From: Nocardioides terrigena
GTDB taxonomy: Bacteria > Actinomycetota > Actinomycetes > Propionibacteriales > Nocardioidaceae
Length of the DNA: 64,000 nt
Direction of reading: 5' to 3'
Assembly: GCF_003047265.1 (NCBI RefSeq)
Contig: NZ_PZYY01000007.1
Span: forward strand, 1 to 64,000
This document shows, piece after piece, positions 9,738 to 18,397 of this stretch. Position numbers and translations under genes: made by a program. The notes below the pieces were generated by a model. The model was not told the DNA's origin. It saw only the letters and a list, made by a program, of their open reading frames with translations, and searched no databases. Numbering within the stretch: the stretch's first letter is position 1; the number at the start of each line of letters is the position of its first letter.

Positions 9738-9758
9738 AGTTCCCCGGCACCGCACAGC

Positions 9759-9833
9759 GGGCGATTGGCGCAGTGGTAGCGCGCTTCGTTCACACCGAAG
9801 AGGTCACTGGTTCGAACCCAGTATCGCCCACCA
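9759..9833 (+). tRNA. tRNA-Val (anticodon CAC), CCA encoded
   Basis: A full cloverleaf can be folded by eye. The acceptor GGGCGAT pairs with ATCGCCC, and the anticodon stem CTTCG/CGAAG has loop TTCACAC with CAC at 9791-9793. The T-arm contains GGTTCGAACCC and CCA is encoded. The 3' end of the tRNA is the likely attachment point of the island that follows, since the excisionase-like gene begins directly downstream. I found no second copy of the tRNA 3' end in the window. Confidence 0.96.
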
Positions 9834-9839
9834 ACCATG

Positions 9840-9887
9840 AACCGCCTCTGACCTGCGAAAACAGCAGTCCAGAGGCGGTTTTGTTTT
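9840..9887 (+). terminator. Rho-independent terminator after tRNA-Val
   Basis: ACCGCCTCTG pairs perfectly with CAGAGGCGGT around a 19-base loop and is followed by TTTTGTTTT. It is one of the best intrinsic terminators in the window and should end the tRNA transcript. Confidence 0.85.
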
Positions 9888-9923
9888 GGCCCCGTGTCCC
9901 CAACGTGTCCACTGAATGAGGGG

Positions 9924-10121
9924 TTACCAGCGCGCGGAGGGGATTCGCCGCAGGGCGGCTTCGAGGTCGTCGAGGCGAATCCGGATGGGTCTGCGGCCGC
10001 ACTGGTAGGCAGGGATCGTGCCGTCACTGATGCGGCGTCGGATGGTCTTTGTGGACACTGACAGCACCTCGGCGGCCTGTTCGAGGCTGAGATAGACCGG
10101 CAGTTCTCTCTTGGTGGTCAT
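9924..10121 (-). CDS. Excisionase-like helix-turn-helix DNA-binding protein
   Basis: A 65-aa protein with a MerR/Xis-type winged helix: YLSLEQAAEVLSVSTKTIRRRI is the HTH, followed by GTIPAYQCGRRPIRIRLDDLEAAL, the wing. Such proteins direct recombination in actinobacterial integrative elements. AAGGAG lies 7 bases before the ATG, which fixes the start. It would normally neighbour an integrase; here the integrase is missing between it and the tRNA, and only a fragment remains 18.5 kb away. Confidence 0.78.
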   Translation of the reverse strand: MTTKRELPVYLSLEQAAEVLSVSTKTIRRRISDGTIPAYQCGRRPIRIRLDDLEAALRRIPSARW

Positions 10122-10226
10122 GGGACGTCTCCTTGGTGAGTGGTTGAGGGCGGGTTGTCTTGGCTGTGGTCGTTCCTCCGTGGATCTGCAGTGCCGGCGC
10201 CGCCGTGGAGCGTCGGTGGCTGCCGA

Positions 10227-11618
10227 CTAACGCGCGCGGCTGACCGGGAGGTTGACGGGCGCGGGGTACGGGCTGGGGGCGCGGTGTCCGGTGGGGGTTA
10301 CCGCGAGCGTGGTGCTCAGCGCCGCGCGTTGCCGGGGGCTGATGTAGGTGGCGATGGGTGCCGAGGGTGGGGGCAGGTTGACGAGGTCGGTGAGGCTGCG
10401 CTCGAGGGGGTGGCGGCGATGCACGCGGGTGCGGCCGACCTGACGCGTGGCGTCCTCCATGCGCAGGTTGCTTGTGTCCCGGAGAAGCTCGCGGCGCATC
10501 GTGGTGGCGATGTTCTGGGTGACCTCGTGGGTGGCGGTGGCGAGGTCCTGCCACTGGGCGGTGCTGAGGGTCAGGGTGGGTGTGGTGCGCAGCAGGCGGG
10601 CCACGGCGGTGCTGAGCTCGACCTGTTGCCAGCAGGCGCCGGTGTTGCGTCCCTGCGGTTCGAGGTCCACGAGCCGCCGTAGGTGGGAGTGGATGTCGCC
10701 GAGGATCTCGCGGCGCTGAGCGAAGTGCGCGGCGAGCTCCTCGGCGCCGGGCGTCTGACGGGACAGGTGCTCGAAGCGCTCGGTGAGGGCGTGTTGGCTG
10801 GTTACGACCATCCGGACGGTGTGGGTGTCGATCTCGGGTTCGGCGTCGTAGAAGGCGTCACTGCCGTGCAGGGGCCGCAGGTAGCGCGCGAGCTGTCGTT
10901 GTGCGGCGGCGAGGTCGCCAGCTTCGTGCACGGTGTAGACCGGGCTGGAGACCCGCGGCTTGGGTCGGGTCGCTGGGGAGGCGCGGTCCGGGGTGTCGCT
11001 GGTGGCGTACCAGGTGGCGACGCGGGCGCACTGGGAGGCGAGCAGGCGCCGCTGGTCGAGGTCGAGCGTGCTGGGGGGACGGTGGTGGGTGTTGAGCAGG
11101 CCGACCTCGTCGAGCCGGCTGTCGAGGATCAGCACTGCCTCGAGCGTGACCGCGACGTCGTGGACGAGGTACCAGCCACCGCCGGGGTCGCGTAGCCACG
11201 GGCGCTCCGGCGCTGCGTCGAGGGCGTGGCTGCCGGTCAGCAGTTCCACGGCTGCCTCTCGCCACAAGCGCGCGGCCTCGCCACCGGCGCGGGGGTTCAG
11301 CACGTCCGTGGGAGCCCGTCGCTGGGCGGGCGGCAGTGTCGGGAGCTCGGCGACGATGCGGTCCAGCCAGGTGGTGAGGTTCCGTGCGACGTCGGGCAGC
11401 CGGGCGGCACCGACCCGCGCGGGAGGCACGGTCATAGGGTGACGCCCCTCCACCCTAAGTGCGTAGAGGCGTTGTCGCAGCGCCCCGACGACGATGTCGC
11501 GACACGCCAGGCTGTCGTCAACGTCCGCCGCCGTGAGGGGCAGCGCCTCGCCGGTGACGAGTCGATTGAGGGCGGCGGCCGCCGCTTCCTGGTGGTCCCC
11601 GTAGGTCGTTCCACTCAT
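10227..11618 (-). CDS. Hypothetical protein, mobile-island gene
   Basis: A 463-aa soluble, Arg- and Leu-rich protein with no membrane segment and no motif I recognise. It is mostly helical in appearance, with an N-terminal region of short acidic helices and a Pro-rich basic tail (HRAPSPYPAPVNLP). It is transcribed toward the excisionase-like gene and may share its transcript, being only 105 bases upstream of it. There is no good ribosome site before the ATG used, so the true start could be internal. It may be a regulator or island-maintenance protein, but nothing in the sequence proves it. Confidence 0.6.
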   Translation of the reverse strand: MSGTTYGDHQEAAAAALNRLVTGEALPLTAADVDDSLACRDIVVGALRQRLYALRVEGRHPMTVPPARVGAARLPDVARNLTTWLDRIVAELPTLPPAQRRAPTDVLNPRAGGEAARLWREAAVELLTGSHALDAAPERPWLRDPGGGWYLVHDVAVTLEAVLILDSRLDEVGLLNTHHRPPSTLDLDQRRLLASQCARVATWYATSDTPDRASPATRPKPRVSSPVYTVHEAGDLAAAQRQLARYLRPLHGSDAFYDAEPEIDTHTVRMVVTSQHALTERFEHLSRQTPGAEELAAHFAQRREILGDIHSHLRRLVDLEPQGRNTGACWQQVELSTAVARLLRTTPTLTLSTAQWQDLATATHEVTQNIATTMRRELLRDTSNLRMEDATRQVGRTRVHRRHPLERSLTDLVNLPPPSAPIATYISPRQRAALSTTLAVTPTGHRAPSPYPAPVNLPVSRAR

Positions 11619-11835
11619 CGCGCGCCCCGGGAGCCCGGTCGCGGATTCGGTGCCTTCCTCATGACCCGAAAGGCGGAGTGCGGCGCGCCCTCTCGGTCAG
11701 GCGACGACGTCAGGAGACCCGGGGAGCGTCCGGGACGGCGGAGTCGAACGGGTGTCAGGAATCTCCTGACAAGAGTCGGCTTCTGCTCGTACGGTCATCG
11801 CAGCCCAACCACCACACGTCCCGGGGGACCACACC

Positions 11836-12561
11836 ATGCGCCGATTCCTCAGCACCCTCATCGCGATCGCCGCCGTCGTTGCGGCACTGCTGACCACCAC
11901 CGCGCCGGCCCAGGCGGTGAAGGACCTCGACTGCGGCGACTTCCCGAATCAGGCAGCCGCCCAGACGAACCTGAACAACAACCCCTCCGACCCGAACGGT
12001 CTTGACTCCGAGGGCGATGGCCGTGCGTGTGAGTCCCTCCCGTGCCCCTGCCTGGGCGCCGGCGGCGGGGGTGGCACCAGCACGCCCCCGCCCAACAACA
12101 ACGGAGGCACCAGCAACACCGGCAACACCAGCGGCTCCGGTCCGGTCAAGCGCAACGTCGGCAACGTCGTCAAGGTCACCGATGGCGACACCCTGAAGGT
12201 GCGCATCCGGGGCATCGGGATCCGCGACGTGCGGATCCTGGGCATCGACACCCCCGAGAAGTACGGCCGTCGTGAGTGCGGTGCCGTCAAGGCCACCGAG
12301 AGCATGGAGTCCCTCGCACCCGTCGGGTCGACCGTCGTGCTGTTCTCCGACCCCAGCCAGGCCGACAAGGACCGTTACCAGCGCCTGTTGCGCTACGTCG
12401 AGCGCAAGGACCGTGACGTGGGCCGGGCGCAGATCTTCACCGGTCACTCGAAGGTCTACGTCTACCGCAACGACCCGGTCCGCCGTACCGCGAACTACCG
12501 CGTCGCCCAGAAGCAGGCCATGAACCGCAGCGCCGGCCTCTGGTCCACCTGCTGGTTCTGA
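11836..12561 (+). CDS. Secreted Excalibur-domain thermonuclease-like protein
   Basis: A 241-aa exported protein. A signal peptide ends at about APAQA (residue 30). An Excalibur calcium-binding motif follows (DLDCGDFPNQAAAQ ... DSEGDGRACE, about residues 34-67), then a Gly/Asn/Thr/Pro-rich linker, then a staphylococcal nuclease-like domain (VVKVTDGDTLKVRIRG, RILGIDTPEK, about 110-241). The order is reversed from the commonest SNase-then-Excalibur order. The expected Arg-Glu-Arg catalytic trio is only partly matched (RGIGIRDVRILGIDTPE is clear; later residues are uncertain). It probably acts outside the cell on DNA or RNA. A strong hairpin follows directly. Confidence 0.82.
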   Translation: MRRFLSTLIAIAAVVAALLTTTAPAQAVKDLDCGDFPNQAAAQTNLNNNPSDPNGLDSEGDGRACESLPCPCLGAGGGGGTSTPPPNNNGGTSNTGNTSGSGPVKRNVGNVVKVTDGDTLKVRIRGIGIRDVRILGIDTPEKYGRRECGAVKATESMESLAPVGSTVVLFSDPSQADKDRYQRLLRYVERKDRDVGRAQIFTGHSKVYVYRNDPVRRTANYRVAQKQAMNRSAGLWSTCWF

Positions 12562-12569
12562 TTTCTGAG

Positions 12570-12607
12570 GAGCCGCCCGGCCTCCGACCGCGGAGGCCGG
12601 GCGGCTC
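12570..12607 (+). terminator. Strong 16-base hairpin terminator
   Basis: GAGCCGCCCGGCCTCC pairs perfectly with GGAGGCCGGGCGGCTC around the loop GACCGC, 8 bases after the nuclease stop. The T-run is weak (TGT), as is usual in high-GC actinobacteria. Confidence 0.75.
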
Positions 12608-12857
12608 TGTCGTGGTCGCCCTGGACGGTGCCCTTGGGCGGGGGTGACCGGTGCAGGGCGCCGCGCAACGCACGAGATCGGAACCTACGTGCCACGGCAC
12701 CTGGGCGAGCACCTTCGGGGGAGCGACGGGGAGCCGGGCCGCCGGAACCCGGGAGGCTTTCGCGATACCGATGTCCGCCCTGGCATGGGCCAGGACGCTT
12801 CTGGAGGTCCCGAAGTCGAACCGGAGACGGGGTTCGGCCGGGAGACTGGAGGCCCCC

Positions 12858-13910
12858 GTGGATCATCCCTTGCAGGTCACCGGACCATCCGAGCTGATCG
12901 CGGTGATTCCGCATGTCTTCGGCTTCGTCCCCGAGGAGTCCGTCGTGCTGGCGCCCAGACACGGGTCGGGTCCGTGGGCCAGGCTGGACCAGCCGTACGG
13001 CGCCCACGACATCTCGGAGGGCGCAGCGGTTCTCGCCGCGCCGTTCCTGCGTGACGGTGTGGGAGCCGCTCTGGTGTGCTTCACCACGGACCGTGAGGCC
13101 GCTGAAGGCATTAGCGTCGAGCTGGCTCGGCGCTTCACCGGTCGAACGCACCTCGGACCGAGCCTGTGGGTGGACGCGGGGATGTGGACCGACCTCGTGA
13201 CGGGTGTCAGCGGCCGTATCGACGGGGCCACCCGCATGTGGGCGGACGCGGAGCTCGCCCTGGCTGGTCGGCGGATGCCGGTCGCGTCCCGCGATGAGCT
13301 GCGACGAGACCTGGAGGGGGACAGCGAGGAGGCTGCCGCGGTGGCAGCGCATCTGCCGGACGCCCGCGTCGAGCACCAGATTCGGCAGGGACGGGGAAAT
13401 CAGCAGGAGGCCCGGTGGGTCGACAGGACGGTCGGTCGGTTCCTGGCCGACCAGGTGCCCGTGACACCGGTGGTGGCGGCGCGGCTGCTCGTGGACATGG
13501 AAGTGCTCCCGCTGCGGGACGTGGCCTGGATGGCGATGAATAGCGAGAACGCCGCGTTGCACATGTCGCTGTGGCGTGACCTGACGCGCCGTGCCCCGCA
13601 TGAGGCTCGGACCCCGGCAGCAACCTTGTTGGCCTTCAGCTCGTGGCTTGCGGGTCAGGGCGCTCATGCGTGGGTGGCTCTCGATCTGGTTCCCGAGCCC
13701 CGGACGTACTCTCTCGCCCGGATCGTCGAGTCCCTGCTGGAGGGGGCTATTCCGCCCTCGGCGTGGGACACGGTCGCTGAGCAGAACAGAACGACTCCTG
13801 CATCATCTGTCCTGGGACGTGCCCAGGCGACTCGAGCCGACCAGCCAGGTCCGTCACGGCCATACGATCCCGGCACCGGCCGGGGGCGACCGAGCAGTCC
13901 GAGCAGGTAG
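12858..13910 (+). CDS. DUF4192 family protein
   Basis: A 350-aa protein of the DUF4192 family, common in actinobacterial mobile elements and plasmids, function unknown. The family's N-terminal signature is clear: VTGPSELIAVIPHVFGFVPEESVVLAP. The C-terminal part has WLAGQGAHAWVALDLV and YSLARIVESLLEGAIPPSAW, also typical. The frame is open from 12651, but family similarity begins right after GTG 12858, which has GACTGGAGG upstream. The last ~35 residues are a low-complexity Pro/Arg tail. Confidence 0.82.
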   Translation: MDHPLQVTGPSELIAVIPHVFGFVPEESVVLAPRHGSGPWARLDQPYGAHDISEGAAVLAAPFLRDGVGAALVCFTTDREAAEGISVELARRFTGRTHLGPSLWVDAGMWTDLVTGVSGRIDGATRMWADAELALAGRRMPVASRDELRRDLEGDSEEAAAVAAHLPDARVEHQIRQGRGNQQEARWVDRTVGRFLADQVPVTPVVAARLLVDMEVLPLRDVAWMAMNSENAALHMSLWRDLTRRAPHEARTPAATLLAFSSWLAGQGAHAWVALDLVPEPRTYSLARIVESLLEGAIPPSAWDTVAEQNRTTPASSVLGRAQATRADQPGPSRPYDPGTGRGRPSSPSR

Positions 13911-13957
13911 GCGGGCGCACAGGTGATGCTTGGGCCGGTGCTGGTCTGCGGTTCTGT

Positions 13958-14167
13958 TCAGCGACGCGGCCCGGCCTGGGCGAGACGCACATCCTCCTCG
14001 CGCACCGTGTCCAGAAAGGTCATGCCAGGCTTGGGTCGCCAGTTCACGTTGGCCCACCAGCCGTCCTCGCGGTGGTGCCACATCCGCAGTTCGCCGGGAT
14101 GCCACTCGCCATCGACACGCACCTCGACGTCGGGTCGCTCGTCAGGACGGTAGACACGGGACGTCAC
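13958..14167 (-). CDS. Small conserved actinobacterial protein, unknown function
   Basis: A 69-aa protein from a GTG start, beginning VTSRVYRPDERPDVEVRVDG. The pattern VYRPxxRPDVEVxVDGxWxPGELRMW followed by a Trp-rich strand (DGWWANVNWRP) is one I have seen as a standalone small protein in actinobacteria. The frame is open much farther upstream, but that part is Arg/Pro-rich shadow sequence. Its compact beta-rich pattern suggests a small barrel-like fold; no function is known to me. Confidence 0.6.
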   Translation of the reverse strand: MTSRVYRPDERPDVEVRVDGEWHPGELRMWHHREDGWWANVNWRPKPGMTFLDTVREEDVRLAQAGPRR

Positions 14168-14318
14168 GCGCTGGACGGTACTTGTCGCCGCGGACGTTGC
14201 GTGCTGCCGACGTCCAGAAGGCTTGCTCGCCACGGTTGCGCGCGCCGATCTTGCGCCGGCAGTCACCAACGAAATCTTCACCGCGTCCGCCAGTGTCCCG
14301 GCTGGATGACGTCGCGGT

Positions 14319-14330
14319 GACGCATGCGTC
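14319..14330. promoter_or_regulatory. Perfect 12-base palindrome upstream of HTH gene
   Basis: GACGCATGCGTC is a perfect palindrome 16 bases before the ATG of the HTH-containing gene at 14347. It could be an operator for that protein; this rests on position and symmetry only. Confidence 0.35.
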
Positions 14331-14346
14331 GTGATGTGATCTGAGT

Positions 14347-14979
14347 ATGGGTGCACGAACTCGGGTGCCGCCTGACCCGACCGGCTGGGTGAGTGCGGCC
14401 GAGGCCGCCGACGGGTTGGGACTGGCCGAGGCATATGTGGCCGCCGGGTCGCACACCGGGCGGTTCCCGGTGGTCCGGCACAACGGGGTGGCCTGGATGC
14501 GTGCGGAGGACCTGGAACGACTTGCGGAGCAGAGGTCGGAGGATCACCGCCGGTGGGCTTCCTACGCCGAGATCGAGCAGCTGGCCGGCTGCAGCAACGG
14601 CACTCTCGATCGAGCAATTCGTGCCGGGGAGGTCGAGGTGCGTGCAGCACGCACGGACCGAGCTCAACGAAGTCTTGAGCGTGCGAGTGCGGAGCGGTGG
14701 GCCGTGGAGTGGCGCTCGGAGCGAGACGCGGCGAGGAAGCGCCGCGACGCCCGCGCCCGACGAGAGCCCGAGGAGCCCCCGGACGATGGCCATGTCTGGC
14801 TGGACACCACCACGGCGGCCCTGGTCGTGGGAGTCACCGAGAACTGGCTCCGGCACCTGGCATCGACGTCCAAGGCACCAGCGACGAGGAGGGGACGGCG
14901 TTGGTGGTGGCGGCGGGATCTGGTTGAGAGTTTTGCGGCGGCCAGAGTCGTCCAGGAGTCGGAGGTGCCCCGCGAGTAG
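14347..14979 (+). CDS. Multi-HTH (MerR/excisionase-like) hypothetical protein
   Basis: A 210-aa protein with what look like three MerR/excisionase-type HTH units in a row: GWVSAAEAADGLGLAEAYVAAG with FPVVRHNGVAWMRAEDLERL; SYAEIEQLAGCSNGTLDRAIRAGEV; and VWLDTTTAALVVGVTENWLRHL with RRGRRWWWRRDLVESF. An Arg/Ala/Glu-rich helical linker sits between the second and third. It probably binds DNA as a regulator or architectural protein of the island. No family name is assigned with confidence. Confidence 0.6.
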   Translation: MGARTRVPPDPTGWVSAAEAADGLGLAEAYVAAGSHTGRFPVVRHNGVAWMRAEDLERLAEQRSEDHRRWASYAEIEQLAGCSNGTLDRAIRAGEVEVRAARTDRAQRSLERASAERWAVEWRSERDAARKRRDARARREPEEPPDDGHVWLDTTTAALVVGVTENWLRHLASTSKAPATRRGRRWWWRRDLVESFAAARVVQESEVPRE

Positions 14980-15386
14980 GAGCCGCCGGTGCTGCGCAAT
15001 CACCCGACCGGATGCCCCCGATCAGAGTGTGCGAGCAACGAATCCGCGAAGCATGTGCCGCAGCTGCGGAGCGCCAGTTCGCGTCCACAGGTGCGGAGCG
15101 AGGTGGGTTATCCCCAGAAGGGACCGCCGGAGATGACGGCCGCCGGACGGTCAGGTTTTCTGGTGGGCAGGTGTCCCGGACGGATGGCGGGGGTGGTCCT
15201 CATGTGCTTGCCCAGCGCACGCCTCAACTTCAGCAGCTTCAGGCCGTGCTTCCTCGCCTCCGGGAGTGCTGAGGTCGTGAAATGCCAGCGGGCGCCCAAA
15301 AATTCGTCGGCGCTATTCGGCCGTTCTTGGGTGACACTGGTGGATACACCTGTCAGCCGCGAGCTGAGCGGTCTCGGGGAGGAATG
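14980..15386. other. Intergenic region before the pilus operon
   Basis: About 400 bases with no gene I can support on either strand. A ribosome site GGGGAGGA (15376-15383) at its right edge serves the lipoprotein gene. A promoter for the pilus operon should lie here, but I could not pick a convincing -35/-10 pair. Confidence 0.5.
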
Positions 15387-15998
15387 ATGAAGCTCGCACT
15401 CTCTGGCGTCGTCGCGCTTCTGGTGCTGTGCGCTGCAAGCGGGTGCTCCACCGAGGCTTCTGACCCAGGAGCGGAACCGACGTCACTGCCCACGCAGGCC
15501 CCAAGCGCTGTCGACCCGTCCACGCCCTCGGAACCGCCAGCTTGGCACGAGAAGTTCACTGCCGAGCAGATCGACGCCTACGAAGCCGCACTTAACCGCT
15601 GGCAGCAGTACGCCGAGCGGACGAACGAAGCGTGGCGTGTAGGAGACAACTCAGCGGAGGCTCGAGCCACTATCCGCGAGTACGACATGCAATGGCAGGC
15701 GACGCTCTCGGTATTCGAGGACTCGGTAACTCAGGGGATTCGCATTGAGCGGCCCATCAAGCCCATCTGGTCCAAGCCGACGCTCATCCGCCTTGGTTCT
15801 GATGGCACCGGCACTGTCGTGATCTACCAATGCACCGACTACAGGGGCTTGCTTGTCACGCAGAACGGAAGGGAACTGCGGGGCACTAAGCCGGACCACC
15901 GGATCACACCATTCACGGTACATATGGCCAAGCCTGAGGACGGGGACTGGATGGTTGCCCGAACCCAGCTGAAGGATGCGGTCTCATGCGACGCCTGA
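15387..15998 (+). CDS. Putative lipoprotein heading the Tad pilus operon
   Basis: A 203-aa exported protein with signal region MKLALSGVVALLVLCAASGC; the Cys in SGCST is the lipidation site. A Ser/Thr/Pro linker precedes a globular part with a helical EQIDAYEAALNRWQQYAERTNEAW stretch and a beta-rich C terminus. Two consecutive ATG codons are available; the second gives the better 4-base spacing to GGAGG. It overlaps the next gene by 13 bases, so it is the first gene of the pilus operon. Its role (perhaps pilus anchoring) is inferred only from position. Confidence 0.72.
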   Translation: MKLALSGVVALLVLCAASGCSTEASDPGAEPTSLPTQAPSAVDPSTPSEPPAWHEKFTAEQIDAYEAALNRWQQYAERTNEAWRVGDNSAEARATIREYDMQWQATLSVFEDSVTQGIRIERPIKPIWSKPTLIRLGSDGTGTVVIYQCTDYRGLLVTQNGRELRGTKPDHRITPFTVHMAKPEDGDWMVARTQLKDAVSCDA

Positions 15999-16888
15999 CG
16001 GGTCTGATCATCATCGGGATCGCTTTATGGGCCCAGATCGAGTTCACACCAGCTGTGGCAGATTCGTGCGACGGACCGGTAGGGCCAGGCGGTATATGCC
16101 TCGAAGGGCAGATACCTGGGGAGGGGGAAACGGCTACAGCCGGTACGACGCCAGTCTCGTCCAATGGTGGCGGGTGCCAGGACGCCTCTGGCGCCTCCAT
16201 ACCGTGCGTTATCGACCTCGGCGCTGTGTGGATTGCCTCTCAGCAGTGCTACGCCTTTCAACTCGATCCGCAGCCTCCCGCAGGAGATCCGCTATGGCGC
16301 GGACACAACCCAACCGAGGGCAGTATCTGGACGTGTGACCCCTCAGTGGCAGTCCTGGGGAACACGTTCTTCCTTCCCGGTTCCCAGCCCGTAATCGCTG
16401 CCGCCACTGTGGCCGAGGATCTGCTGAAGCGGGCGCCGTTCGAGACGGCGCATGCGTCCATCGCGCCCCCTCCCAGCTTCCACTCCTACGTCAACTACAA
16501 GAACTGGATGTGGATCCCCGAGAAGCAGTGGCACGACGTGTCCGTGAGCGTGGATGCGGGCGGCGCGCGGGTCACGCTGTCCGCGACGCCGACCCGGGTG
16601 GAGTGGGACATGGGCAACGGGGATGTCGAGTTCTGCGCCGGTGCCGGGCGAGCGTGGACTGTATCGACTCCGGAGGACGCGCCAACGACGTGCGACTACA
16701 CCTACACGGACATGGAAGACCCCACGGGCGACACGTGGGACGTGTCGGCGCGGATCGTCTACTCGGTGGCGTGGAGCTGCACGGGCCGCTGTTCGAGCCC
16801 CGACGGCTCGCTCGGCGAACACGCGGCGGTGGCCGGTGAGAGCACCACGATTCGTGTTCTGCAGCGGCAGACAGTGGTCATCCGGTGA
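15986..16888 (+). CDS. Exported PKD-like protein of the pilus operon
   Basis: A 300-aa protein with an N-terminal signal or anchor helix (LTGLIIIGIALWAQIEF). Its C-terminal half looks like a PKD/Ig-type beta sandwich: VSVDAGGARVTLSATPTRVEWDMGNGDVEFC and CDYTYTDMEDPTGDTWDVSARIVYSV, where WDMGNGD resembles the PKD WDFGDG motif. Paired cysteines suggest disulfides outside the cell. It sits between a lipoprotein and CpaB, overlapping both, and is most likely a surface or periplasm-equivalent accessory protein of the pilus. Confidence 0.68.
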   Translation: MRRLTGLIIIGIALWAQIEFTPAVADSCDGPVGPGGICLEGQIPGEGETATAGTTPVSSNGGGCQDASGASIPCVIDLGAVWIASQQCYAFQLDPQPPAGDPLWRGHNPTEGSIWTCDPSVAVLGNTFFLPGSQPVIAAATVAEDLLKRAPFETAHASIAPPPSFHSYVNYKNWMWIPEKQWHDVSVSVDAGGARVTLSATPTRVEWDMGNGDVEFCAGAGRAWTVSTPEDAPTTCDYTYTDMEDPTGDTWDVSARIVYSVAWSCTGRCSSPDGSLGEHAAVAGESTTIRVLQRQTVVIR

Positions 16889-17574
16889 CGACCCAACAGC
16901 GTGCTCAGCGCAGCCGTGCGACGGAGCCGGCGGCCGCGGGTGCGCGGGTGGATAGGGCAGACCGGCACCTGCCGAGCGGAGCGAGAAAATACGGGCAGTG
17001 GGCTGGCACGGTGCTGTTCGTCGTTGTGATGGGGCTGGGTGCGGGCTACCTGTACATGACCAAGGGCAGCACCGCCGAGGTCTTGGTCCTGGATCGTGAG
17101 GTTGCCGCCGGTCAAATGATCGGCGAGGAGGACCTGGCCTCGGCCCAGGTCGCTGGGGTGAGCGACGCCGTTCCGATCGAGGAACTGGGCGAGGTGCTGG
17201 GCATGCGAGTGGTGAACGGCCTGGTTGCTGGGCAAGTGCTGACTCGCGGGGCTCTGACGTCGGAGCCGGTGCCCGGGCTGGGTGATCGGGTGGTGGCGGT
17301 TCGGCTGGAGGTCGGGCGGGTGCCGGCGACGCTTAGCGCGGGGTCGATGGTGAATGTGCTGGCCGTCCCACCTGCCGGTGATGCCGGCGACGAGGAGGCG
17401 CTGGACAGTCCGTCGAGTCTGACCTCCGGCGCCCGAGTCCACGACGTACGGGAGGCGGTGGACGGCTCGGTCGTGGTTTCGCTGCTGGTCTCTGAGTCGG
17501 AGGCAGACCAGGTCGCGGCGTACAGCGCCGCTGGTCGGGTGACAGTCGTCCAGGCTTCGGTGACGGGGGAGTAG
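16885..17574 (+). CDS. cpaB: CpaB/RcpC-type SAF-domain pilus assembly protein
   Basis: A 229-aa protein with one N-terminal membrane helix (about residues 38-57) and a SAF domain (VLVLDREVAAGQMIGEEDLASAQV, then GLVAGQVLTRGALTS), as in CpaB/RcpC of Flp pilus systems. It starts at a GTG in a GTGA overlap with the preceding stop. The family is thought to act in the envelope during pilus assembly or surface attachment. The following gene lies 4 bases downstream. Confidence 0.8.
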   Translation: MTTQQRAQRSRATEPAAAGARVDRADRHLPSGARKYGQWAGTVLFVVVMGLGAGYLYMTKGSTAEVLVLDREVAAGQMIGEEDLASAQVAGVSDAVPIEELGEVLGMRVVNGLVAGQVLTRGALTSEPVPGLGDRVVAVRLEVGRVPATLSAGSMVNVLAVPPAGDAGDEEALDSPSSLTSGARVHDVREAVDGSVVVSLLVSESEADQVAAYSAAGRVTVVQASVTGE

Positions 17575-17578
17575 AAAC

Positions 17579-18397
17579 ATGTTCGTCGCGGTGTGCTGTG
17601 ACCGGGGTGCACCGGGAGCGACGACCACCGCGCTGGCGCTGGCCACTGCGATCAGTGAGTACACGGTGGTGGTGGAGGCCGATCCATACGGCGGGGACCT
17701 GGCGTTGCGGTGTCGAGCAGGTGGCCGGGACGTTCTGCCGGAGACGCCGACGGTGCTGACCGTGGCCACCGCCGCGCGGACATCGCACGCACCGGATCTG
17801 GTGTCGGCGTACGCCCACCGGTTCACCGACGGCGTTGGTGTGATCCCGGGGCATATGAGCGCCGAACAGGCGGCGGGGATGTCGGACTGGTCCCCGTTGG
17901 CGGCGGCGCTGCACGCGTCGTCGACGCATGTGGTGGCGGATCTGGGCCGGATCCACACGAGTTCGCCTTCGGTGTCCGTCGCTGCGGCGGCTGACGTGCT
18001 GGTGGTCGTGGGTCGCGCCGACGTGGGTGCCGTGGTGCATCTGCGGGAGCGTCTCGCACGTCTGATCCCTGCGATCGCCGCGACGCGGGGCCGTCCGCCG
18101 GTGGTGGTGCCGGTGGTCGTGACCTTGCGGCGAGCCGGGGGCCGGCATGCCGCCGACGTCCGGCGGCTGTTGGCGGACTCGCCGGCTGGTCCGCTGGTGG
18201 GCTCCGTGGGGTGGGTGGCGTGGGACCCCGCTGGTGTTGCGCGTCTGGAGCGGGGTGAGGAGGGCCGAGGGCTGACACGAACTCCGCTCGTGCGGTCGGC
18301 GGCCACGGTCGTCGATGCGATCGTGACGGCGGTTGCCGGGCGGGCGGCATTGCCACCGGCGGGGGCGCACCCGGACGACTCGGTGGGGTCGTCGTGA
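17579..18397 (+). CDS. TadZ/CpaE-like P-loop protein (ParA/MinD family)
   Basis: A 272-aa ParA/MinD-like protein, the usual partner that positions Tad pilus machinery at the pole or membrane. The P-loop region reads CDRGAPGATTTALALA: the Lys residues of the deviant Walker A (KGGxGKT) are both replaced, so nucleotide hydrolysis may be weak or absent. Later strands VVVEADPYGGDLALR (Walker A'-like), THVVADLGR and ADVLVVVGRADVGAVVHLRERL match the MinD fold. GGGGAG lies before the ATG. It overlaps CpaF by 4 bases. Confidence 0.78.
   Translation: MFVAVCCDRGAPGATTTALALATAISEYTVVVEADPYGGDLALRCRAGGRDVLPETPTVLTVATAARTSHAPDLVSAYAHRFTDGVGVIPGHMSAEQAAGMSDWSPLAAALHASSTHVVADLGRIHTSSPSVSVAAAADVLVVVGRADVGAVVHLRERLARLIPAIAATRGRPPVVVPVVVTLRRAGGRHAADVRRLLADSPAGPLVGSVGWVAWDPAGVARLERGEEGRGLTRTPLVRSAATVVDAIVTAVAGRAALPPAGAHPDDSVGSS

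Noticed and set aside
15108..15299. 63-aa minus-strand frame before the pilus operon
   Set aside because: A basic stretch resembled a DNA-binding peptide, but there is no ribosome site and no partner gene.
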